Shown here piece by piece: positions 33,781 to 41,648 of a stretch of DNA of 64,000 nucleotides. Made by a program: the position numbers and the translations under genes. The DNA is from Streptomyces sp. NA04227 (lineage in GTDB: Bacteria; Actinomycetota; Actinomycetes; Streptomycetales; Streptomycetaceae): the NCBI RefSeq assembly GCF_013364195.1, contig NZ_CP054918.1:6189001-6253000 (forward strand), given 5' to 3'. The notes beneath the pieces were generated by a model. That model did not search any database and had not been told where the DNA came from. It was given only the letters and a program-made list of their open reading frames with translations. The first letter of the stretch is position 1. Each line of letters starts with the position of its first letter.

Positions 33781-34623
33781 ATGAGCAGCGAACCCGCAGC
33801 CCCCTCCGCCGAGCCCGCCGCCTCAGCACCTCCGCCGAACCCGCAGGACGCCGCAGCGCTCCCGGCGACCGCGGTGATCGAACCCGCCACGGTGCCGGAG
33901 CCGATCGAAGCGGTCGTCTGGGACATCGACGACACGCTCTTCGACTACGCCGGGGCCGATCTCGCCGGACTGCGGGCCCACTTGGGCGCCGAAGGGCTCC
34001 TCGACCTCCACGGCTCCACCGAGGCGGCCCTGGCCGAATGGCAGCGCCTCACCAGGATCCACTGGGCCCGCTGCGAGTCGGGCGAGGTCGATTTCCTCAC
34101 CCAACGCCGCGACCGCGTACGGGAGTTCCTCACCTCGTCCCTGGACGACGACGGCATCGACGCCTGGTTCGCGGGCTACGCCGTCCACTACGAGGCCGCC
34201 TGGGCGCTGTTCCCGGACGTACTGCCCGCCCTCGAGGCGCTGTCCGGCCGCTACCGGCACGCGGTGCTCTCCAACTCCGCGCTGTCCACCCAGGAGTACA
34301 AGCTCGCGACTCTCGGCCTGCGGGACCGTTTCGAGGCGGTGCTCTGCGCGGTGGACCTCGGCGTCTCCAAGCCGGAGCCGGGCGCCTTCCACGCGGTGGG
34401 CGAAGCGCTCGGCCTGGCCCCGGCGCGGATCGCGTACGTGGGGGACCAGCCGGACACCGACGCCCGCGGTGCGCGGGACGCCGGAATGCTCGGAATCTGG
34501 CTGGACCGGACCAACTCGCCCTCGGCGACGCCCTCGGGGGTTCACCGCATCACGTCGCTCGCCGAGCTGGAAGCCCTGCTCGGCACGCATACTCGTTTTG
34601 GAGCGCCGTCCACCTTCGGGTAA
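33781..34623 (+). CDS. HAD superfamily hydrolase
   Basis: The 280-residue protein has an Ala/Pro-rich lead of about 40 residues. A HAD phosphatase core follows: motif I VVWDIDDTLFDY (nucleophile and acid Asp), motif II HAVLSNSA, motif III lysine in DLGVSKPEPGAF, and motif IV IAYVGDQPDTDARGARDAG. A helical cap lies between motifs I and II, as in C1-cap enzymes of the YjjG/phosphoglycolate phosphatase type. The substrate (nucleotide or sugar phosphate) cannot be told. It is a single gene between the gltX terminator and the tRNA cluster. Confidence 0.92.
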   Translation: MSSEPAAPSAEPAASAPPPNPQDAAALPATAVIEPATVPEPIEAVVWDIDDTLFDYAGADLAGLRAHLGAEGLLDLHGSTEAALAEWQRLTRIHWARCESGEVDFLTQRRDRVREFLTSSLDDDGIDAWFAGYAVHYEAAWALFPDVLPALEALSGRYRHAVLSNSALSTQEYKLATLGLRDRFEAVLCAVDLGVSKPEPGAFHAVGEALGLAPARIAYVGDQPDTDARGARDAGMLGIWLDRTNSPSATPSGVHRITSLAELEALLGTHTRFGAPSTFG

Positions 34624-34716
34624 TGTTCTTCCTGCGCCGCCCGGAAGGGGCCGAGAGGCCCGGCCGGTCGGTACACACACAGAGCAGAAGTTCTGGGCAC
34701 AGGACTTGCGCTTTGG

Positions 34717-34788
34717 TGGCCTATGGTGTAATTGGCAGCACGACTGATTCTGGTTCAGTTAGTCTAGGTTCGAGTCCTGGTAGGCCAG
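34717..34788 (+). tRNA. tRNA-Gln (anticodon CTG)
   Basis: This is a 72-nt cloverleaf. The acceptor stem is TGGCCTA/TAGGCCA, the anticodon arm ACTGA-TTCTGGT-TCAGT has CTG at 34750-34752, and the T arm contains GGTTCGAGTCC. CCA is not encoded. Confidence 0.95.
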
Positions 34789-34809
34789 CTCGCAGAGCTT
34801 ATCTGCAAA

Positions 34810-34882
34810 GCCCCCGTTGTGTAGCGGCCTAGCACGCCGCCCTCTCAAGGCGGTAGCGCCGGTTCGAATCCGGTCGGGGGTA
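34810..34882 (+). tRNA. tRNA-Glu (anticodon CTC), copy 1
   Basis: This is a 73-nt cloverleaf with acceptor stem GCCCCCG/CGGGGGT (G-T first pair). The anticodon arm is CCGCC-CTCTCAA-GGCGG with CTC, and the T arm CCGGTTCGAATCCGG. It lies 21 bases after tRNA-Gln and has no encoded CCA. Confidence 0.95.
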
Positions 34883-34966
34883 CAGATCCATCCCGCAACG
34901 ACAGCAGGGTCGCTCCCGTTGTCGCGCGGTGACATCACCCGGTTTCTGCCGGGTGGGATCGCCAGG

Positions 34967-35039
34967 GCCCCCGTTGTGTAGCGGCCTAGCACGCCGCCCT
35001 CTCAAGGCGGTAGCGCCGGTTCGAATCCGGTCGGGGGTA
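34967..35039 (+). tRNA. tRNA-Glu (anticodon CTC), copy 2
   Basis: This is identical in all 73 bases to copy 1. The 84-base spacer before it holds hairpins, including CACCCGG/CCGGGTG at 34936-34955. Confidence 0.95.
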
Positions 35040-35068
35040 CTTGCAGGTGGTCTAGACCAGACTGCCAG

Positions 35069-35140
35069 TGGGCTATGGTGTAATTGGCAGCACGACTGAT
35101 TCTGGTTCAGTTAGTTTAGGTTCGAGTCCTGGTAGCCCAG
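35069..35140 (+). tRNA. tRNA-Gln (anticodon CTG), copy 2
   Basis: It differs from the first tRNA-Gln by a compensated acceptor base pair (TGGGCTA/TAGCCCA instead of TGGCCTA/TAGGCCA) and by one C to T change before the T arm. The anticodon is at 35102-35104. Confidence 0.95.
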
Positions 35141-35166
35141 CTCGATCGTGCGAAAGCACGGTTCAC

Positions 35167-35239
35167 GCCCCCGTTGTGTAGCGGCCTAGCACGCCGCCCT
35201 CTCAAGGCGGTAGCGCCGGTTCGAATCCGGTCGGGGGTA
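35167..35239 (+). tRNA. tRNA-Glu (anticodon CTC), copy 3
   Basis: This is identical to copies 1 and 2 and the last of the five-tRNA cluster; a terminator follows nine bases later. Confidence 0.95.
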
Positions 35240-35247
35240 CTTCGCAG

Positions 35248-35279
35248 GAAGGGTCCTTCGCTCAGGCGAGGGGCCCTTC
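35248..35279 (+). terminator. Terminator of the tRNA cluster
   Basis: GAAGGGTCCTTCGC (35248-35261) pairs with GCGAGGGGCCCTTC (35266-35279) with few mismatches, followed by GGCGTTTCC. Confidence 0.7.
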
Positions 35280-35331
35280 GGCGTTTCCGGGGCGCGTGAC
35301 CGGTGGGCGCCAGCCGCCCCTCACGCGGGCG

Positions 35332-35979
35332 TCAATACCCGTACCGCCGGGCCGATTCCTCCTGTTGGGCAAGTCTGCGCAGCGAGATGAGGAAGGGCTC
35401 GAAGAGCATCGTCGACGCCACCGCCCACTCGACCCGTTCGCCGTCCGAGGGCAGGGTCTCCAGAAGGTCGAGATCGCTCTCGGCGACCTCGTGCATCTTC
35501 TGTCCGTAGGGGAGCAGCAGGTCGACCGTGATGGGGAAGCCGAGGCGCAACAGCGTGGCGAGGCCGGTCACCAGGGACTGGTAGGAGGGGGAGAGGCTGC
35601 CGATCTCCTGGGCCTTGCTCCAGCCGAGCCGGCTGAGGAGTTCCTCCAACTGCTGTGTGGCCGCGGCCGTTTCGGCGTCGCTGCCGTCAAGCGGCTCGGG
35701 GTTCGTCTGGGGTAGCGCCCACAGTGCGGCGCCCAGCCGCATGGTGCGGCTCAGGGAGTCGTCGTCGACATGGCGGAGCACTTCGCGCGCGGTCGCCACC
35801 GGGACGCGGCCCGCCTGGATCAGTGCCCGCACCAGCCGCAGTCTGCGCAGGTGCTCCTCGCTGTACTCGGCCTGGGTGGCGCTGACGCGGCGGCCGGGCG
35901 GGAGCAGCTTCTCGCGCAGGTAGTACTTGATCGTCGCGGTGGAGACGCCGCTTCGCTCGCTGAGTTCCGACAGTCGCAT
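35332..35979 (-). CDS. MerR family transcriptional regulator
   Basis: ATG at 35979 has GAGGGG upstream, giving 215 residues. The N-terminal winged helix reads MRLSELSERSGVSTATIKYYLREKLLPPGRRVSATQAEYSEEHLRRLRLVRALIQAGRVP, the standard MerR DNA-binding domain. The helical C-terminal effector part (about 80-215) has no Cys for metals, so a small organic ligand or other signal is likely. The gene is divergent from a DUF4188 gene. An operator-like set of CTATCC half sites (36008-36036) lies between the two starts, suggesting control of both. Confidence 0.93.
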   Translation of the reverse strand: MRLSELSERSGVSTATIKYYLREKLLPPGRRVSATQAEYSEEHLRRLRLVRALIQAGRVPVATAREVLRHVDDDSLSRTMRLGAALWALPQTNPEPLDGSDAETAAATQQLEELLSRLGWSKAQEIGSLSPSYQSLVTGLATLLRLGFPITVDLLLPYGQKMHEVAESDLDLLETLPSDGERVEWAVASTMLFEPFLISLRRLAQQEESARRYGY

Positions 35980-36007
35980 GGCTTGCGTCCCCTCGTGGTG
36001 AGTGTCA

Positions 36008-36036
36008 CTATCCAAGCATGGATAGCATGACTATCC
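36008..36036. promoter_or_regulatory. MerR-type operator between divergent genes
   Basis: Three half sites alternate: CTATCC (36008-36013), GGATAG (36020-36025) and CTATCC (36031-36036). They give two overlapping inverted repeats with 6- and 5-base spacers. On the minus strand TTGGAT and a GGATAG-type -10 are separated by 19 bases, the long spacer used by MerR-controlled promoters. This fits autoregulation plus control of the DUF4188 gene. Confidence 0.65.
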
Positions 36037-36060
36037 AAGGTAGCGAGAAAGGGGGCACCT

Positions 36061-36555
36061 GTGTTCTCCAAGCCCATCCCGGGCCGTACGACGGCGGCCG
36101 CCCGAGGCGATGTGGTCGTGCTGCTCATCGGCATGCGGATCAACCACTTCTGGGGCGTCCATCACTGGCTCCCCGTGTTCCTCGCCATGCCGCGGATGCT
36201 CCGCGAACTGTCGAAGGACCCCTCCCGGGGACTGCTCGGCCACACCCTGCTCAGCGGTTCGCCGCGGACGTACTACGTGGTGCAGTACTGGGAGTCCAAG
36301 GAGAAGCTCTACGCGTACGCGAAGGCGCCGGACATGTTCCATCGCAAGGCCTGGGCCAGGCTCAACCGGGCGGAGAAGAAGTCCCGGCAGCACGTGGGGC
36401 TGTGGCACGAGAGCTATGTGGTGCCCGAGGGCGGCTACGAGAACATCTACGCCGACATGCCGCCCTACGGACTCGGCAAGGCGCTCGGCGTCCTGCCGAT
36501 CGAGCAGCGCGGGCGCAGCGCCAAGGAGCGGTTCGCACACCGTTCCCGCGCGTGA
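36061..36555 (+). CDS. DUF4188 protein
   Basis: GTG at 36061 follows AGAAAGGGGG. The 164-residue product matches the DUF4188 pattern: an N-terminal VVVLLIGMRINHFWGVHHWLPVF, then GLLGHTLLSGSPRTYYVVQYWESKEKLYAYAKAPDMFHRKAWARLNR, VGLWHESYVV and YENIYADMPPYGLGKALGVLP. The fold is a ferredoxin-like alpha/beta barrel related to small monooxygenases (Dabb/ABM type), with conserved His/Trp residues that might bind heme or a substrate. Function is unknown. It is probably induced through the divergent MerR regulator. Confidence 0.88.
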   Translation: MFSKPIPGRTTAAARGDVVVLLIGMRINHFWGVHHWLPVFLAMPRMLRELSKDPSRGLLGHTLLSGSPRTYYVVQYWESKEKLYAYAKAPDMFHRKAWARLNRAEKKSRQHVGLWHESYVVPEGGYENIYADMPPYGLGKALGVLPIEQRGRSAKERFAHRSRA

Positions 36556-36629
36556 ACGCCCTTGCCGGGCGGACGTGGACGCTCCTGGGAGCCACGCGCG
36601 CGCTCGCGTACGACGTCCCGTAGCGCCCG

Positions 36630-36684
36630 AAGCGGTGCGCCGGTCTCCGCCCGACGGGGGTGGACGGAGACCGGCGCACCGCTT
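36630..36684. terminator. Strong bidirectional terminator
   Basis: A perfect 20-bp stem (36630-36649 with 36665-36684), with AAGCGGTG and CACCGCTT at its ends and T/A flanks, lies between the convergent DUF4188 and DUF4242 genes. Confidence 0.9.
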
Positions 36685-36715
36685 TTGTGGCACGGTCGTG
36701 CGGGCCTGTGAGGTC

Positions 36716-36964
36716 TCACACGGTCCAGCGCACCGGGTGGATCTCGTCGGCGGGGTGGCCGGTGCGACTGTGCACCCGCTGCACGGCCTCGGCGGAGGGG
36801 CCTTCGGACAGGCAGTAGACCGTGCCCGACTCCGGGTCCGCCCAGGCGTGCTTGAAGCGCACGCCCTCCTCGCCCTCGATGGCCTGGTCGGCACGGTGGG
36901 CCTCACGCAACTCCTCGTTGGTGATGCCCTTCATCCCGCGGTGAACGTCCATGTACTCGGTCAT
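36716..36964 (-). CDS. DUF4242 protein, nickel-binding SCO4226-like
   Basis: ATG at 36964 has GGAGGTGCGAG upstream, giving 82 residues. The product reads [19 protein letters not shown], then [57 protein letters not shown]4242 proteins form ferredoxin-like dimers. The S. coelicolor member SCO4226 has been shown to bind nickel, using histidines that include an FKHAW-type His. Candidate ligands here are the His in MDVHRG, AHRAD, FKHAW and RVHSR. It is monocistronic. Confidence 0.88.
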   Translation of the reverse strand: MTEYMDVHRGMKGITNEELREAHRADQAIEGEEGVRFKHAWADPESGTVYCLSEGPSAEAVQRVHSRTGHPADEIHPVRWTV

Positions 36965-37070
36965 CTCGCACCTCCGTGACGGTCGGCACGCCGACGGAGG
37001 TGCGGCGCCCGCCGCCACTTCCATGCTGCACCCGCACGCCGTCGCCGAACATCCGGCGGGGCGGCGGTGG

Positions 37071-37787
37071 TCAGCCGTTGCGGCGCAGCGCCTCGGAGAG
37101 CCGGGCCGCCGCGTCGATGACGGCCTGGGCGTGCATCCGGCCCGGGTGACGGGTGAGGCGCTCGATCGGTCCGGAGACCGAGACGGCGGCGACCACACGG
37201 TTGGACGGCCCGCGCACCGGCGCCGAGACGGAGGCCACACCCGGCTCGCGCTCGCCGATCGACTGGGCCCAGCCCCTGCGGCGTACCCCGGACAGGGCGG
37301 TCGCCGTGAAACGGGCACCCTGCAGACCGCGGTGCAGCCGCTCGGGCTCCTCCCAGGCCATCAGGATCTGTGCCGAGGAACCGGCCTTCATGGTGAGCGT
37401 GGAACCGACGGGCACGGTGTCCCGCAGTCCGGACAGCCGCTCGGCGGCGGCCACGCAGATACGCATGTCGCCCTGGCGCCGGTAGAGCTGCGCGCTCTCG
37501 CCGGTGACGTCCCGCAGATGCGTGAGCACCGGGCCCGCCGTGGCGAGCAGGCGGTCCTCGCCCGCGGCGGCGGCCAGTTCGGCCAGCCGCGGGCCCAGGA
37601 TGAACCTGCCCTGCATGTCCCTCGCCACCATCCGGTGGTGTTCCAGTGCCACGGCAAGGCGATGTGCCGTGGGTCGTGCGAGCCCTGTCGCCGCGACCAG
37701 CCCGGCGAGGGTGGCCGGACCGGACTCCAGGGCGCTCAGAACCAGAGCTGCCTTGTCGAGAACGCCGACGCCGCTAGAGTTGTCCAT
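37071..37787 (-). CDS. ndgR: IclR family regulator of amino acid metabolism
   Basis: The 238-residue product (ATG 37787, start [20 protein letters not shown]) has a winged helix (about 8-65, [28 protein letters not shown]) and an IclR effector domain ending in LSEALRRNG. Divergence from leuC identifies it as NdgR, which in S. coelicolor binds the leuC promoter and controls leucine and other amino acid metabolism and antibiotic production. A 21-bp inverted repeat (37800-37820) directly next to its start codon is the likely binding site. The longer frame to 39356 is antisense to leuC and ignored. Confidence 0.95.
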   Translation of the reverse strand: MDNSSGVGVLDKAALVLSALESGPATLAGLVAATGLARPTAHRLAVALEHHRMVARDMQGRFILGPRLAELAAAAGEDRLLATAGPVLTHLRDVTGESAQLYRRQGDMRICVAAAERLSGLRDTVPVGSTLTMKAGSSAQILMAWEEPERLHRGLQGARFTATALSGVRRRGWAQSIGEREPGVASVSAPVRGPSNRVVAAVSVSGPIERLTRHPGRMHAQAVIDAAARLSEALRRNG

Positions 37788-37799
37788 GAAACGATATTC

Positions 37800-37820
37800 G
37801 CGTCTCACTCTGTGAAACGC
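37800..37820. promoter_or_regulatory. Candidate NdgR operator in the ndgR-leuC intergenic region
   Basis: GCGTcTCAC (37800-37808) and GTGAaACGC (37812-37820) are inverted arms with only one mismatch each, around a TCT centre. The site begins 12 bases upstream of the ndgR ATG and about 165 bases before leuC. A second TGAAACG word overlaps the ndgR start (37787-37793). Confidence 0.65.
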
Positions 37821-37982
37821 AAGTTCCTTTTTCCGTGGGACTTGCCACTCTGTAGGGACAGCGGCCCGCGGACCAATCGGGCCCGGCGGGCGCAACCCGG
37901 CAGAACACGGGGAGTTGGGCGCACGCGAGATCTCCAGTTGAGCAGGCGGCCCGTGAGGTGCCGGCCGGCCGAAGGGAAAGCG

Positions 37983-39407
37983 ATGGGTAGGACACTCGCG
38001 GAGAAGGTCTGGGACGACCATGTCGTCCGGCGCGCCGAGGGCGAGCCCGACCTCCTCTTCATCGATCTTCACCTGCTGCACGAGGTGACCAGCCCGCAGG
38101 CCTTCGACGGGCTGCGCAAGAACGGCCGCCCGGTGCGCAGGCTCGACCTCACCATCGCGACCGAGGACCACAACACTCCCACGCTGGACATCGACAAGCC
38201 CATCGCGGACCCCGTCTCCCGCGCCCAGCTGGAGACGCTGCGCAAGAACTGCGCCGACTTCGGCGTACGGCTGCACCCGCTGGGCGACGTGGAACAGGGC
38301 GTTGTCCACGTAGTGGGCCCGCAACTGGGACTGACCCAGCCCGGCACCACCGTGGTCTGCGGCGACTCGCACACCTCCACCCACGGAGCCTTCGGCGCCC
38401 TCGCCTTCGGTATCGGCACCTCGCAGGTCGAGCACGTGCTCGCGACCCAGACGCTGCCGATGGCCCGCCCCAGGACCATGGCCATCACCATCAACGGCGA
38501 ACTGCCCGAGGCCGTCACCGCCAAGGACCTGATCCTCGCCATCATCGCGCGGATCGGCACCGGCGGCGGCCAGGGCTACGTCCTGGAGTATCGCGGCGAG
38601 GCCATCGAGAAACTCTCGATGGAAGCCCGGATGACCATCTGCAACATGTCCATCGAGGCCGGTGCCCGGGCGGGCATGATCGCCCCGGACGAGACCACGT
38701 TCGCCTACCTGAAGGGCCGCGCGCACGCGCCCGAGGGCGCGGACTGGGACGAGGCAGTCGCGTACTGGAAGACGCTGCGCACCGACGAGGACGCCGCGTT
38801 CGACGCCGAGGTCGTCATCGAGGCCGCCGAACTGGCCCCGTTCGTCACCTGGGGCACCAACCCGGGCCAGGGCGCGCCGCTGTCGGCGAGCGTCCCCGAT
38901 CCGGCTTCGTACGAGGACGCCTCGGAGCGCTTCGCCGCCGAAAAGGCCCTGGAATACATGGGGTTGACCGCCGGACAGCCGCTGCGCGACATCCGCGTCG
39001 ACACCGTCTTCGTAGGTTCCTGCACCAACGGCCGTATCGAGGACCTGCGGGCCGCGGCCTCGATCGTCGAGGGCCGCAAAATCGCCGACGGCGTACGGAT
39101 GCTGGTGGTGCCCGGCTCCGCGCGGGTGGGCCTGCAGGCCGTGGACGAGGGCCTGGACCGGGTCTTCAAGGAGGCCGGGGCCGAGTGGCGGCACGCGGGC
39201 TGCTCCATGTGCCTGGGCATGAACCCCGACCAACTCGCCCCGGGGGAGCGCTCGGCGTCCACCTCCAACCGCAACTTCGAGGGCCGGCAGGGCAAGGGCG
39301 GCCGTACGCACCTCGTCTCGCCGCAGGTGGCCGCCGCGACCGCGGTCCTGGGCCACCTGGCCTCGCCCGCCGACCTGACCGACGCCCGTACCACCGCCGG
39401 AGTCTGA
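37983..39407 (+). CDS. leuC: 3-isopropylmalate dehydratase large subunit
   Basis: LeuC with LeuD isomerises 2-isopropylmalate to 3-isopropylmalate through a [4Fe-4S] cluster. The 474-residue product shows [50 protein letters not shown] and [18 protein letters not shown]; the cluster cysteines are in SCTNGR and CSMC. The ATG at 37983 has GAAGGGAAAG upstream, and codons before it are leader. It is followed 5 bases later by leuD. Confidence 0.97.
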   Translation: MGRTLAEKVWDDHVVRRAEGEPDLLFIDLHLLHEVTSPQAFDGLRKNGRPVRRLDLTIATEDHNTPTLDIDKPIADPVSRAQLETLRKNCADFGVRLHPLGDVEQGVVHVVGPQLGLTQPGTTVVCGDSHTSTHGAFGALAFGIGTSQVEHVLATQTLPMARPRTMAITINGELPEAVTAKDLILAIIARIGTGGGQGYVLEYRGEAIEKLSMEARMTICNMSIEAGARAGMIAPDETTFAYLKGRAHAPEGADWDEAVAYWKTLRTDEDAAFDAEVVIEAAELAPFVTWGTNPGQGAPLSASVPDPASYEDASERFAAEKALEYMGLTAGQPLRDIRVDTVFVGSCTNGRIEDLRAAASIVEGRKIADGVRMLVVPGSARVGLQAVDEGLDRVFKEAGAEWRHAGCSMCLGMNPDQLAPGERSASTSNRNFEGRQGKGGRTHLVSPQVAAATAVLGHLASPADLTDARTTAGV

Positions 39408-39412
39408 CAGCC

Positions 39413-40006
39413 ATGGAAGCCTTCACCACGCACACCGGCCGGGCCGTCCCGCTGCGCCGCAGCAACGTCGACACCGACCAGATCATCCCCGCGCACTGGC
39501 TCAAGAAGGTCACCCGCGACGGATTCGAGGACGGGCTGTTCGAGGCCTGGCGCAAGGACCCCGAGTTCGTGCTCAACCAGCCTGTTCACCAGGGCGGGAC
39601 CGTGCTGGTCGCCGGGCCCGACTTCGGTACGGGTTCCTCGCGCGAGCACGCCGTCTGGGCCCTGCAGAACTACGGTTTCAAGGCCGTCATCTCCTCCCGT
39701 TTCGCCGACATCTTCCGCGGCAACTCGCTGAAGAACGGCCTGCTCACGGTCGTTTTGGAGCAGGAAACCGTGGACGCCCTGTGGGAGCTGGCCGAGCGCG
39801 ACCCGAACGCGCCGGTCACCGTGGACCTCCAGGACCGTCAGGTGCGCGCCGAGGGCGTCACCGCGGACTTCGAGCTCGACGAGAACGCCCGCTGGCGGCT
39901 GCTGAACGGCCTGGACGACATCAGCATCACGCTCCGCAGCGAGCAGGACATCGCCGACTACGAGACCCGGCGCCCGGCGTTCAAGCCGCGCACGCTCCAG
40001 CTCTGA
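39413..40006 (+). CDS. leuD: 3-isopropylmalate dehydratase small subunit
   Basis: The 197-residue small subunit holds the swivelling domain that completes the isopropylmalate isomerase active site. Family marks are [60 protein letters not shown] and [15 protein letters not shown]. The gene sits 5 bases after leuC and ends before a terminator, making leuC-leuD a two-gene operon under NdgR. Confidence 0.97.
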   Translation: MEAFTTHTGRAVPLRRSNVDTDQIIPAHWLKKVTRDGFEDGLFEAWRKDPEFVLNQPVHQGGTVLVAGPDFGTGSSREHAVWALQNYGFKAVISSRFADIFRGNSLKNGLLTVVLEQETVDALWELAERDPNAPVTVDLQDRQVRAEGVTADFELDENARWRLLNGLDDISITLRSEQDIADYETRRPAFKPRTLQL

Positions 40007-40039
40007 GTCGCGTCCGCCGCGCGCGCGGCGATGTGGTCC

Positions 40040-40070
40040 GTACCCCCAGCCGATTCACGGTTGGGGGTAC
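40040..40070 (+). terminator. Terminator after leuD
   Basis: GTACCCCCAGCCG (40040-40052) and CGGTTGGGGGTAC (40058-40070) form a 13-bp stem with one G-T pair, followed by GTTCTTGTG. Confidence 0.8.
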
Positions 40071-40270
40071 GTTCTTGTGCGCACTTCCGCTGCGTCCGAT
40101 GACCTGAACGGGTGGACTCGCCCGAGTGCCCAACTCCCTTGATTCTGGGGGCACAAGAGAGCTTTCGGCCCTGTTCGCGGGCGGTTTTCGGCTACGCTCA
40201 CCATGCCGCCACAGCACGGCAGTTGCGCCCTGCGGAGGCGACAACTCGCCCCAGATGGCACAATCGGCGC

Positions 40271-40498
40271 ATGGAACGCGACGACCAACTCGAGCTCTAC
40301 GAGGTCGTGGCGGACCAGCTCAAGGAAGCGCACACAAGGGTGCGCGCACTGCAAGTCCCGGAGGGCGTACGGATGGCGCTGACCCGGAAGCTGCTGGTCA
40401 TTACGGCCGTGGCCAAACACGATCTCGCCGACGCGGCAAGGCGACTGGACCGATTCACCGCGGACCTCGATGAGGGCCGATTCCCGGAAGAAGCCTGA
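40271..40498 (+). CDS. Small helical protein of unknown function (75 aa)
   Basis: ATG at 40271 gives MERDDQLELYEVVADQLKEAHTRVRALQVPEGVRMALTRKLL... and ends LDEGRFPEEA. It is an acidic/basic helical hairpin with no membrane span or signal. I recall a small conserved protein at this place, between leuD and hupS, in Streptomyces, but know no function. The in-frame codons upstream of 40271 lack a ribosome site. It may share a transcript with hupS, though hupS has its own promoter. Confidence 0.75.
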   Translation: MERDDQLELYEVVADQLKEAHTRVRALQVPEGVRMALTRKLLVITAVAKHDLADAARRLDRFTADLDEGRFPEEA

Positions 40499-40569
40499 AC
40501 AGCAAGTCCCGGTGAACTCGACAGCGGCCCAGTTCGTTGCGGCACAAGGGTGATTAGACCGTTTCGTGT

Positions 40570-40598
40570 TTGATTTGCGGTATATATCTGCCTAACGT
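40570..40598 (+). promoter_or_regulatory. Promoter of hupS
   Basis: TTGATT (40570-40575), a 17-base AT-rich spacer (containing TATATAT) and TAACGT (40593-40598) resemble a principal-sigma promoter. The hupS start is 51 bases downstream. Confidence 0.7.
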
Positions 40599-40649
40599 GC
40601 GAAAAAGCTTGAACACTTTCGTTCCGGCAATGTCTCCGAAGGGGAAGAC

Positions 40650-41297
40650 GTGAACAAGGCGCAGCTCGTAGAAACGATTGCCGACAAGGTCGGCGGGCGT
40701 CAGCAGGCGGCCGAGGCCGTCGACGCCGTCCTCGACGCCATCGTCCGCGCCGTTGTCGGCGGAGACCGGGTCTCGGTCACCGGCTTCGGCTCGTTCGAGA
40801 AAGTCGACCGGCCCGCCCGCTACGCCCGTAACCCGCAGACCGGCGAGCGGGTGCGGGTCAAGAAGACCTCGGTGCCGCGGTTCCGCGCGGGCCAGGGCTT
40901 CAAGGATCTGGTGAGCGGCTCGAAGAAGCTGCCGAAGGGCGGCGAGGTCGCGGTCAAGAAGGCGCCCAAGGGCAGCCTTTCGGGCGGCACCAGCACCAGG
41001 ACCACCGCCAAGGCGGCGGCCAAGAAGGCCACCGCGAAGAAGGCGACCGCCAAGAAGGCCACCACCGCACGCAAGACGGCGGCGAAGAAGGCCACCACCG
41101 CGCGGAAGACCGCGGCCAAGAAGACCACCGCCAAGAAGGCGACGGCGAAGAAGACCACGGCCAAGAAGGCGACGGCGAAGAAGACCACCGCCAAGAAGAC
41201 CGCCCCGGCCAAGAAGGCGACCGCCAAGAAGGCGCCGGCCCGCAAGACGACCGCGCGCAAGACCACCGCCAAGAAGGCCACCACCCGCAGGAAGTAA
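40650..41297 (+). CDS. hupS: HU-family nucleoid protein with Lys/Ala-rich tail
   Basis: The 215-residue product has a normal HU domain (1-90: [52 protein letters not shown] and RKNPQTGE-like [29 protein letters not shown]). A tail of about 100 residues follows, made of KKATAKK, RKTAAKK and KKTTAKK repeats like histone H1. HupS in S. coelicolor is the sporulation-linked HU with this tail, important for compact spore nucleoids. GTG at 40650 follows AAGGGGA. The repeats are also near-identical at DNA level and prone to slippage. Confidence 0.96.
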   Translation: MNKAQLVETIADKVGGRQQAAEAVDAVLDAIVRAVVGGDRVSVTGFGSFEKVDRPARYARNPQTGERVRVKKTSVPRFRAGQGFKDLVSGSKKLPKGGEVAVKKAPKGSLSGGTSTRTTAKAAAKKATAKKATAKKATTARKTAAKKATTARKTAAKKTTAKKATAKKTTAKKATAKKTTAKKTAPAKKATAKKAPARKTTARKTTAKKATTRRK

Positions 41298-41318
41298 GGG
41301 CAAGGGCCGCTCACGCGC

Positions 41319-41350
41319 CGGGCCGGACTCCCGTTGAGGAGCCCGGCCCG
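41319..41350 (+). terminator. Terminator after hupS
   Basis: A 13-bp stem with one mismatch (41319-41331 with 41338-41350) and a 6-base loop lies 22 bases after the hupS stop. Confidence 0.6.
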
Positions 41351-41420
41351 CGGCGGTTCGGTGCGATGACCGCAGGCCCGCGCACGGGCGTGCGCGTAGG
41401 CGTGGGCGATCCGGTGGGAT

Positions 41421-41648
41421 TCAGAGAGTCTGCAGGGTGATCAGCGTGATGCGGCGCTGTTCGCCTTCGCCCTGTGTCTCGATACGCACCCGCTGTCCCG
41501 AGCGGAGCAGCAACAGCCCGCCCGCGTCGAACGCGGCGGAGTCGAAGGGCATCGGGGTGCCGTCGTCCAGGAGCACGCTGCCGGAGCGCGTCTCGGGGTC
41601 GAAGGTGTACGAGGTCGCCTGCATGCCGTCAGCGTAGGCGAAGCTCAT
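41421..41648 (-). CDS. Small beta-rich protein coupled to cofC (75 aa)
   Basis: The ATG at 41648 overlaps the cofC stop (ATGA), suggesting coupling; an in-frame ATG at 41624 (MQATSYTFDPETRSG) is the alternative. The product reads YTFDPETRSGSVLLDDGTPMPFDSAAFDAGGLLLLRSGQRVRIETQGEGEQRRITLITLQTL. It is a small beta barrel-like domain reminiscent of a cold-shock or OB fold in shape (DGT, F-D, G-QRV). No function is known to me. Sharing a transcript with the coenzyme F420 gene cofC is notable. Confidence 0.75.
   Translation of the reverse strand: MSFAYADGMQATSYTFDPETRSGSVLLDDGTPMPFDSAAFDAGGLLLLRSGQRVRIETQGEGEQRRITLITLQTL

Noticed and set aside
34717..35240. tRNA cluster as an integration (att) site
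   Set aside because: No integrase, no duplicated tRNA 3' end at a distance and no foreign-looking DNA nearby. The repeats are whole tRNA genes.
37786..37815. A 9-codon plus-strand frame (MKRYSRLTL) before leuC as a possible Leu leader peptide
   Set aside because: Only two Leu codons, not adjacent, no terminator-like hairpin after it, and it lies on the ndgR start and the operator-like repeat.
40980..41290. Tandem repeat in the hupS 3' half as a CRISPR or satellite array
   Set aside because: It encodes the in-frame [11 protein letters not shown] tail of HupS; no spacers.
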